A DNA stretch of 64,000 nt, from NCBI GenBank assembly GCA_038373865.1, contig JAXGGA010002202.1, positions 1-64,000 of the forward strand, in the 5' to 3' direction. Both the position numbers and the translations under genes were made by a program. Shown piece after piece: positions 56,750-64,000 of this stretch. The notes under the pieces were generated by a model. It saw nothing but the letters and a program-made list of their open reading frames with translations. It ran no database searches and was not told where the DNA came from. The number at the start of each line of letters is the position of its first letter. The first letter of the stretch is position 1. Source of the DNA: Uloborus plumipes (Eukaryota; Arthropoda; Arachnida; Araneae; Uloboridae).

Positions 56750-57950
56750 CAGGGTGTTCCAAGTTAACCTTCATAACCTCTATTTCCTCAACCGTTCGTC
56801 CTAGATGTATACTTCCATTTGCAAAACAGCTTGAAATGAGGAGGAGAGCTAAGATATGGAAAGTTTGAAGCAAAAAAAAAAAATTGGTTAAGAAATAAAA
56901 AAATTAACTTTTTATAGGGGCTCCGCCCCCCCCCCCCAAACTTATATTTAAGGAAATAATCTCCATTGAAAAATAATACTAACACACAAAAAAAATGACA
57001 TTTGTGCGATCAAAATCCAAGGAAAAATGAACCATGAAACTTTATGACTTATACCACTTTACACTAGCGTTATTTTAAGTGATTTTGGGGGCCATATACA
57101 CGCGAAATTCGCACCATTCAGAGTTCTTTAATAGCAAAATATTCTTTATTTTCCTAAAATATATTTAACCGTGAAAGTTATTTAACATGGGAATTAAAAT
57201 ACGAAAAAAATTGAATAAGAAAGAATGAAAATGTCTTGCTGAATTCGCGAATTTGTAAATATACTGACTGTATAGTGATTACTTGAAATAACGTAATCCC
57301 TTCACTGCACAATAAAATCGGCTTAACTAGATGCATTTCGTTAAGGCGTGAAGTTACGATGTACACTACGAAACAGTATGTAGAAATGGTGTTGCTTTAC
57401 GGACAATGTAATCGAAATGTATACTATTTTTTAGATTCTACATATTTCGTGTGTTTAATATCTTTGTATAAAATTGTATAATAATTTACCTTGTCTTGTT
57501 ATGTTTTGTAGTCTTGTAGCATCTGTATTTATTTTTGAATACAATGAGAAGCGAATGTTTTCTGACATGGACGAAACAAATTTCATTATCGTACCTAATC
57601 TAAAAGCTCGTTATTCCTCTGGCAGGGCGAAAATTTTCTTTTGTCAATTTGTTTACGGGCCCTGCGCATTTAAAACTCGAATATCTCCACGAATTTTGAT
57701 CGCACAGATGTCATTTTTTTGTGTTAGTATTATTTTTCAATGGAAATTCTTTTCCTAAACATAAGTTTGGGGACCCGGAGTCCCTATAAAAAGTTAGCTT
57801 TCGAATTTTTTGACTGAATTATTTTTTCGCTTCAAACTATCAATATTTTAACTCACAACCTCATTTCGAGCAAATATGCAATTGGAAGTATGCATCTAGG
57901 ATGAACGGTTGAGGAATTAGAGGTCATGAAGGTTGACTTGGAACACCCTG
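56750..57950. mobile_element. TA-flanked mariner-like element with CAGGGTGTTCC ends
   Basis: Inverted ends CAGGGTGTTCCAAGTTAACC / complement of CAGGGTGTTCCAAGTCAACC, flanked by TA (56748-56749, 57951-57952). Arms run about 56750-57025 and about 57680-57950 and contain a C run in the left arm (56929-56941). The centre holds a transposase N-terminal fragment (57359-57421). Length 1201 bp. Confidence 0.8.
57359..57421 (+). pseudogene. mariner-like transposase N-terminal fragment (DUF4817-like)
   Basis: MYTTKQYVEMVLLYGQCNRN is read in one frame, then departs into non-coding sequence. It fits the start of the DUF4817 helix-turn-helix domain that opens many arthropod mariner-like transposases (pattern YVEM...YGEC..N). 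No catalytic part remains. Confidence 0.6.
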
Positions 57951-57952
57951 TA

Positions 57953-58215
57953 TATATATCTTTTCTTTTTTATTTATATATCAGTGGCGTAGCTAGCAAG
58001 GGTAATTCATGCCTCTGCACTCAATCTTTTCAGTCAAGAGCTCTCCTTCTTTGTTCGAGAAAGGCGTTCCTTGTAACCTCAAAACAGGTATATGCAACAA
58101 AACGTTACTAAAATCAAGTATTTTTTAAGAACTTTTCATGGATTTTTAAGGACTGTAGGAACCCTGGGCATGCCAAAAGCAGTTCAGGAACAATGATAAT
58201 AAAATAGTTTAATAC
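57953..58215 (-). other. INTS13 intron next to the DFGEF exon
   Basis: Contains ATCAGTGGCGTAGCTAGCAA at 57980-57999, a motif seen at ends of common arthropod mobile repeats; a similar inverted piece GCTAGCTATGTCCCTGC is at 61991-62007. Confidence 0.4.
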
Positions 58216-58297
58216 CGTTTTCTATGGGTGATTCATTTTGATTCAAACGTCCTGCATGAGGTACTAATCTGTTTTGCTTCATGAACTCACCAAAGTC
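58216..58297 (-). CDS. INTS13: INTS13 exon (DFGEFMKQNRL block)
   Basis: An 82-bp exon starting in phase 0 after a CTCAG acceptor and ending one base into a codon before a GTATTA donor. It encodes DFGEFMKQNRLVPHAGRLNQ followed by NESPIEN. The DFGEFM...NRL pattern directly follows GGRVTDYRI in INTS13 proteins, which supports the junction with the 61589-61767 exon. The second half is less conserved in the family. Confidence 0.87.
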
Positions 58298-59229
58298 CTG
58301 AGGAGAAAAAAAAAAAACTAAAATCTCAGTTCAAAAAGTGCACATACATATATCATTACTTTACAAGCAAAAAAACTTTGGTTCTAGCATAAGCATACAT
58401 ACCAACATTAGGGGAAAAACCCCATCATATTAGTTGGATTTTAGACTTATATGTAAAAGAAGGCGATTTTTTTTTTGATGAAGGGTAGGGCTGAGAAGAT
58501 GCCATTGGCGGAAATGAGCGCAGTTACAGTGAAAGTTCAACTAAATGATATTTTTAGAAGGATTAGTATGTTTTTTTTTTTTTTTTAAATAATGGCTCTA
58601 GCTGATTTGATGAGTATAGCTTTAAGTTTTAATGATTAAGCTAGAAAGATAATCTAAAGAGCTTGGGGGTTTCCTGTAAGTTTTCATGACTTTAGTTTTT
58701 TTAATAAACAATCTAAACAATGCTTTAATACTTATTTTCTAAAACTAGTATGCATAATATGTAATTAAAAGAATTTTAAAAAATAAAATTTATTTTCATA
58801 TCAGTAGAAAACTGCAAATAAGACAAACCATTTCTCTTCAATAAAGTTAATTATTCTTTACATCATGTGAATCTAAAAACAATTTCACTTGAAATAAAAT
58901 TATATGTAATTTATAGAACTATTAAACAATAATAAATGTTTAAATAAGCAAAGTAAGAAGTCAACTAAGCTCAGCTTTTTACGAAAGTTAATCCATGGTT
59001 ATATTATTAATAAAATATTGTGCAAGTATTGCATACATAAAAATTTGTTCAAACCATCCCTGAAACAGATAAGTATCTAAAACATAAGTTAACAATACTT
59101 ACAAAAGTTTTACTTATGAATATTTTCAGAAGAAATTTACGTTTAAAGTTTGTTTATTCCAAAAATATTAATAAAAATCTTTTTTAATGTTTTATTCTGC
59201 ATACAATAAGTAAACAATACATTTAAATA
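58298..59229 (-). other. INTS13 intron sequence
   Basis: AT-rich intron sequence with T and A runs. Nothing recognised. Confidence 0.4.
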
Positions 59230-59231
59230 TA

Positions 59232-60647
59232 CCGGCGAGGAAAAAAATCCCAACACCAAGAAAAAATTACTGTAGAGTTATGAAATTTGGGTAATGTAAT
59301 TGTCTGGTTAACATGTTTAATTGATTAAATGTACAAGATCATTGGCTAATTTAGGCTCAAAAAAATGCTGTGCAAATGTGAAATTATGTTAATTTAATAG
59401 AGGGTGTAACCTCCAGAATTTTGAAGCCAAGCCTGCAAGCATGCATGCATTATGTCAGGTGCTGAATGTCACTTAGTGGTATGGAGTGCCATGCTTGTTG
59501 CACTTGTTGTGTTAATACTAGGACCGTCATTGCTGAATGTGGATGATGCTCGAGGTGCCGTCCAATGTTATCCCACACGTAATCAATTGGAGCCAGACCT
59601 GGTGATTTTGCAGGTCATGATAACATGTCAACACTCTGTAGAGCACATTGTGTTACAGCAACGATGTGAGGGCGAGCATTATCCAGCTGGAAAACTCCCC
59701 CTTGAATGCTACTCATAAAGGGCTGTACTACTGGTTAAATTACCAGACTGACGACAAATTTTCAGTCAGTGAGTTTGGGATAACCACAAGAGTGCCCCTG
59801 CTGTTGTAGGAAATTGCTCCAGAGACCATGACTCCAGGTGTGGGTCCTGTGTGTCTAAGCCGTAGACCTCTTGGATGCAGGCGGTCCCCTGGCTCCTTCT
59901 GACCAGTGTACAGCCACCACTGGAATTAAGGCAGAATCTGTTTTCATCAAAAATTACAATGGATCTCCACTCCGACCTCCAGTGAGCTCTGTCTTGGCAC
60001 CACTGCCGTCGGAAACGGTAATTGTTTGCAGTCGATGGAATACTGGCTACAGGCTGCCTGGCTCGGAGCTGTCCTTGAAGTAAACAGTTTCTTACCGTTC
60101 CTTGGGTCACGACTGTACCAACTGCAGCTCGAATGTCAGCCGCAGATGCAGTACGATGCGCCACAGCCGTATGCAAGATTCGGCGATCTTCCTTCTCAGT
60201 CGTGCCACGTGGCAGCTCGGAACTCAATCTTCTTGAGGTAGTACCATCCCTTGACCATAGCTTCCAATAATCATGCATGGTGGAAACATTCCCCCAAGTC
60301 TTTCTGCAATATCGCGAAATGAAAATCCACCTTCTCGTAGCCAAATTGTTCTACCTCGTTTAAACTCGGTGAGCTGTTGATAATGGCTTCTTTGTCTTCT
60401 TAAAGGCATTCCTAGCTAACATGAATGCAATTCGTCAAATTTCACGGAAAAATAATACTCACGAGCTGCACAACACGCTTTTAAAACAAGCCTTATTTGC
60501 ATGTTCTGAGTGACGCCAGCTGCGTCACTTATGCATGGAGCGCAAAATTTCAATCGATGTCATCTTTCAGTTGTGTAAATACGCCTACCAAATTTCGTTT
60601 ATCTAACGCAAGTCTTTCTTGGTGTTGGGATTTTTTTTCCGCCAGTG
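59232..60647 (-). mobile_element. Tc1-like element, family B, copy 2
   Basis: Same family as 30618-32046. Right end CACTGGCGG intact; left end damaged to CCGGCGAGG. TA on both sides (59230-59231, 60648-60649). Length 1416 bp, with the damaged gene on the minus strand. Confidence 0.92.
59394..60409 (-). pseudogene. Tc1-like transposase, family B, copy 2, broken
   Basis: Starts MPLRRQRSHYQQLTEFKRGR at 60409, with the HTH segment SFRDIAERLG. A frameshift near 60300 moves to a 192-codon frame (60344-59766) with IFDENRF (first Asp). Further shifts lead to LDNARPH (second Asp), an in-frame TGA and PIDYVWD (third position Asp), ending at 59394. The two family B copies share the third-position Asp and the SPG in place of SPD, but carry different stops and shifts. 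Confidence 0.88.
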
Positions 60648-60649
60648 TA

Positions 60650-61588
60650 TAAATGTTAAAAAAAAATATCTTCAACTGAAACAAGGATGTTTTACAGAAA
60701 TGATGCATGAAACAAATGGGTTACTTATTGTTTTGAAGCAGCATTATCTAATATATTAATAAACATTATAATGCAGAGGAATGTAGGACAAAGGGAAATA
60801 GTTAAGACAAGGCAGCTTATTTCAAAATGAACAAATCGGAAAATTGTTCTAAAAACCAGTGTACATGAAGTAGGAATACTCTATTTTGCAATACAACTAC
60901 GTTGAATTTTTTTTTTTAATTTTTGGCAGTAATTTTGCACTTTTGAAAAAAGATGAAATAAGTAAATGAATGAATAAATAAGTGAATTGATAAGTAAAAG
61001 AAAGTGAATAATTTAATGAATGAAGAAATTCGTAAGTGATTTATTAACTGAATGAAGAAGCGAACAAAATAAACTACTTCACTATGCAACGTGTGCACTA
61101 CATTGAACTTTTAAAATCCAAACATGCCTAGTATAAACTAAATAAGGACTGCACTGGACATCAGTTGATCTCAATTAATCGTTTAAATGATAGTTGCAAA
61201 AAATGTATCATTTTATAATAACAAGAAGTATTTTTGAAAAACCACGAATATTACAATAAAGGTATCAAACTTTGAAAATTACTTGTATAATTTTGTTTTG
61301 TTGATCTTTGGAGCTGTTTATTTTTTGACAGGAATTGACCCTGTGTCTAGGAACTTAGTTAAAATATTGCTAGATACGTGTGCTGCAATTTGTGAATATA
61401 TTTTACCATTTCATTTTGTCCCACTGTTTCACTTTGACCCACATAACCCTACATGAAAGCAAATGCAGGTACCCATATTTGGTAGACAAGAGACATTATA
61501 TATCCTGTATCTGGCAATATCACTATTTGATGCTGTTATATTAATATGCAAGTTTAAAATGAATAGAATTAAAGGAACTTCTACTTAC
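60650..61588 (-). other. INTS13 intron sequence
   Basis: AT-rich intron sequence; 60950-61080 is a degenerate GAATGAATAAATAAGTG-type repeat similar in kind to 1600-1740. No gene. Confidence 0.4.
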
Positions 61589-61767
61589 ATTAATACGATA
61601 GTCAGTAACTCTACCACCACATCCTTCACTAATTGAAGGTGGATCTTCCAGTATGGATCTTCCAGTTCCAAGTGTATGAATATGAATTTCTCCCCCATGG
61701 CTGGCAAGCATATGAGAAAGAACTTTAGAACCAGATTTTCTTGGCATTTCAAGCATTACAGCACGAC
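61589..61767 (-). CDS. INTS13: INTS13 exon (first exon in this window)
   Basis: The exon is 179 bp. The acceptor is ...atcatag and the first two bases complete a glycine codon split with the upstream exon; the donor is a consensus GTAAGT. It encodes RAVMLEMPRKSGSKVLSHML, then SHGGEIHIHTLGTGRSILED and PPSISEGCGGRVTDYRIN. This is the most conserved stretch of INTS13 in the window and ends in phase 0. Reading continues beyond both splice sites for a few codons only as intron sequence. Confidence 0.92.
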
Positions 61768-62600
61768 CTATGATAATGAATGCAAATAGTAATTTCTCCA
61801 ATACATGAATGCACGTTATGTATGTATCAATGAAAAAAAATATATCTTGTTACTAAAATTTATTTCTAGAAATGTTTTTTTTACTATCATTATTTCTTTA
61901 AATTTGTGGTCGGTAAAAATAGGTTTTGTTGCTTTTACTGTTGGTGGGGGGAGGGGGGACACCGCGAATTATCACACAGGGGGACCTTTGCTAGCTATGT
62001 CCCTGCTTTAGCACAACTATTTGTTGGCATGATAACTGATGGAAATAGGCCACCAATCACATTAGACTCAGGGAAGTATCTCTTTAGCATTTCTGCTATA
62101 AGGTATCTTCACTAGATTCAGTAAAACTACTATTTGAAAGCTCTATGGTATGCAGGAATTTTGTTACTCTTGCTGTATAAGAAACATCATTAATGTTATC
62201 ACAAAACTGCCACCAGAAAATATAAGCATTTGTGATGGTCTCAGTATAGCTGGTGAAGGTACTTTTATCAATTTCTCAGTTACTATTCTTCTTCGATCTA
62301 TTTAAGAGCTTTCAACACGAGCTACTGTTACTGAAGTCTCTCCACCATCAAGGCATATTGCAACAGGTTCATAGAAAATGCCGGATCTGACAGAGTCACT
62401 TGTTACTCATACCGCAAGTAAATTACAAGTAAATTTTAAGCAAGTAAATTTTCAATGTCAAAATCCATCTGATCTTCCTGAAATTCCTGCTAAAGAAAAT
62501 TAGCCTCACAGGACCAGTTACAGAGAAAGTGATTAGCTGGTAGCCAGATAAAGTAATTGCCTCAGATACCTTTCAACACTAAACACAAGCAACACAAGAG
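61768..62600 (-). other. INTS13 intron, unidentified mixed sequence
   Basis: Upstream intron of the first exon in the window. A G-run region (61944-61961) lies in sequence ending GCTAGCTATGTCCCTGC. Around 62110-62460 the minus strand reads as peptides with stops, such as ITNAYIFWWQFCDNINDVSY; likely a dead element fragment, unidentified. Confidence 0.3.
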
Positions 62601-62750
62601 CTGTTGCAAATTGTAAGGTTTATAACATCTTCCCCATTCACAGTAACCAATATAAAATCAGAGTCTCTATTAGGAAGACATAATTTGTAAAATAAGATGT
62701 CTTTCTGCAAGTTGTCATAATGTTGCAATCTGAGCTGCAAAAACCCCATT

Positions 62751-63998
62751 GTGAACATAAGCATTATAACTTTAACTTGCAATGAATTGGCAATAAATGA
62801 CAAACCTAATGATATTGACATGGTTTGGCTAAAACTGATGAGCGGCAAGGGCAAAAAATTACGTTTGGGTAACATTTATTGGCCACCTAGTCTAAGCCAG
62901 GGTCAAGATGAACAGATGTGTCGTATTATTAGAGATATGTGGAGTAAGGGACCAGTAATTAAAATGGTGGATTTCAATTTTCCGGGAATTGATTGGAAAA
63001 ATTCTTACCCCAATAATAGTAGAGAAGAAGAATTTCTAAAAGTAATTGGGGACTGCTTTTTAGATCAAGTTGTTTCTCAGGGAACACGGCAGGATGCTGT
63101 TTTGGATCTAGTTTTACGCAATGTTGAAGGTTCTGTTCAGGCATTATGTGTAGGGGAGCATATTGGAGATAGTGACCACAACAGTATTAGGGTTGGGATT
63201 AAGTTTGATATACACAAGGACAAAAATTTCAGGTTTGTGCCTAATTTCAGAAATGCTGATTTTGTCGCACTCAGGCAAAGTTTGAAAACGTTTTTTTCAT
63301 CAGGTTTGGACTATAGCGATGTAAATCTGCAGTGGACAGAGTTTAAGGAAAAGCTAGCAAAAACAGTTGGGGATTATGTTCCTTTTAGGAGAAAAGGGGT
63401 GAATACAAAAATCTGGCCCATGTGGTTCACTAGGGAAACTAAGGACGCTCTAAACCGTAAGCAAGCTGCTTTTCGTCGGTTAAAAGAAACTGGTCACAGC
63501 GCAGATAGGCTACAATATTGTGAGGCTAGGCGTAGTTTTAAGTATTTGGTACGGTTTCAGAAAAGAGAATTGGAACAAAGGCTGGCAGATAATATTGACA
63601 GGAATCCAAAGGAGTTTTTTGCATACGCAAATTCTGGGAAAGGTGGAAATAGTCAAATTGGGCCACTGGTAGATGAGCATGGAAATTTAATTCAGCATGA
63701 TGGGGATATTGCTAATGTTCTAAACGACTTTTTTTCCAGTGCTTTTAACGATAACTGTATCTCAACAGTTGACACAAGTAAGACACAAGCTACTACACAG
63801 CTTGAGGACTTGGTATTTTCCAGGGAAGACGTATTACTTTATTTGAAAAAAATTAAAACCACAAAAGCTCCGGGACCAGATAATAGTTATCCAAAAATTC
63901 TAGTAGAATGTGCAGAGGAATTAGTGGACGTTATAGTTAATATTTTCAATGCGTCGTATAACTCAGGGATAGTGCCATGCCAGAGGACTGGAAACTAG
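62751..63998 (+). pseudogene. CR1-like LINE ORF2, endonuclease and start of RT
   Basis: A 415-codon frame running into the window edge. The first part is the apurinic-type endonuclease: LGNIYWPPSLSQ, MVDFNFPGIDWKN and the C-terminal SDHNSIRVG. The second part includes PMWFTRETKDALNRKQAAFR, NPKEFFAY and TKAPGPDNSYPKIL, the entry of the reverse transcriptase. This order fits CR1/L2-type LINEs. The usual GDFN is VDFN. At the end, SGIVP is followed by a shifted frame in which MPEDWKLA would continue, so a small insertion near 63975 breaks the gene. The endonuclease N-terminus is missing. It may continue past 64000. Confidence 0.8.
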
Positions 63999-64000
63999 CT

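Larger units (their letters stand above)
18312..61767 (-). other. INTS13: INTS13 (asunder) gene, 3' part, six coding exons
   Basis: This is the span of a split host gene read right to left. The joined exons encode about 303 residues that follow the C-terminal half of Integrator complex subunit 13 in order: the GRAVMLEMPRKSGSK block, SILEDPPSISEGCGGRVTDY, DFGEFMKQNRL, YWPMVISHTTIFNM, VGTRGKGPKK, EQYRLMWNELE and the C-terminal LLALWNAKL...EFAGR. INTS13 acts in the nucleus with INTS10 and INTS14 as a module of Integrator, which cleaves nascent RNA at snRNA and other loci. Exon phases agree at all five junctions. The introns are about 3.3, 7.9, 12.4, 13.3 and 5.5 kb and are largely transposons. 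The 5' exons are outside the window. No polyadenylation signal was identified downstream of 18312. Confidence 0.92.

Noticed and set aside
57982..62007. One large element bounded by CAGTGGCGTAGCTAGC and GCTAGCTATGTCCCTGC
   Set aside because: The interval includes two INTS13 exons, so the two motifs must be separate fragments.
1..64000. CRISPR arrays, bacterial operons, rRNA genes, proviruses
   Set aside because: No regularly spaced repeats with unique spacers, no rRNA, no LTR pairs and no viral genes were seen; the content is eukaryotic.

Overview
The window is AT-rich eukaryotic nuclear DNA, most likely from an arthropod and probably an arachnid. The support is a split host gene with intron-exon junctions, and a crowd of DNA transposons (Tc1-like, pogo-like, hAT, piggyBac-like, Helitron, Sola-like foldbacks) with two kinds of non-LTR retrotransposon and a Penelope-like reverse transcriptase. 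The lineage call is inference; nothing bacterial or viral was seen.

The only host gene I recognise is the 3' part of INTS13 (asunder), a subunit of the Integrator complex. It lies on the minus strand. Six coding exons fit together in reading frame: 61767-61589, 58297-58216, 50266-50190, 37741-37584, 24244-24029 and 18510-18312 (stop codon at 18312). They encode about 303 residues, including the C-terminal segment known in this family to bind the Integrator cleavage module. One intron appears to be GC-AG. The 5' exons lie beyond the right edge.

Almost everything else is transposable elements in the introns or downstream of the gene, often nested. Left flank (1-18311): a pogo-like element (5256-6546), two large foldback elements with 4-bp target duplications (6634-9464 and 14108-16994), a degenerate tandem repeat (about 10680-11800) and a deleted Tc1-like copy (12373-13300). 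Intron 24028-18511: a 1.5-kb palindrome (19417-20943) and a second pogo-like copy (22238-23466). Intron 37583-24245: a hAT-like element (24484-29242) holding a Sola-like foldback (26050-28366), then two abutting Helitrons. The second Helitron holds a Tc1-like element and a 4.6-kb transposon, which itself holds a piggyBac-like element. Intron 50189-37742: a small TTAA element, then a 9.8-kb stack at 38587-48388. That stack is a palindromic element carrying a hAT transposon, which carries a LINE, a MITE, a smaller hAT and a full-length Tc1-like element. Intron 58215-50267: a reverse-transcriptase pseudogene split by two TTAA elements, then two foldback elements. Intron 61588-58298: another Tc1-like copy. 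At the right edge a CR1-like LINE enters the window.

The best evidence here is structural: perfect target-site duplications, empty-versus-filled site comparisons inside the window, and reading frames that resume across an insertion. These allow a relative order of insertion to be read directly. The least familiar material is the family of giant foldback elements, the 4.6-kb transposon with repeated near-palindromic TCACCTGTGTGA motifs, and a stretch at about 600-1400 with similar motifs.
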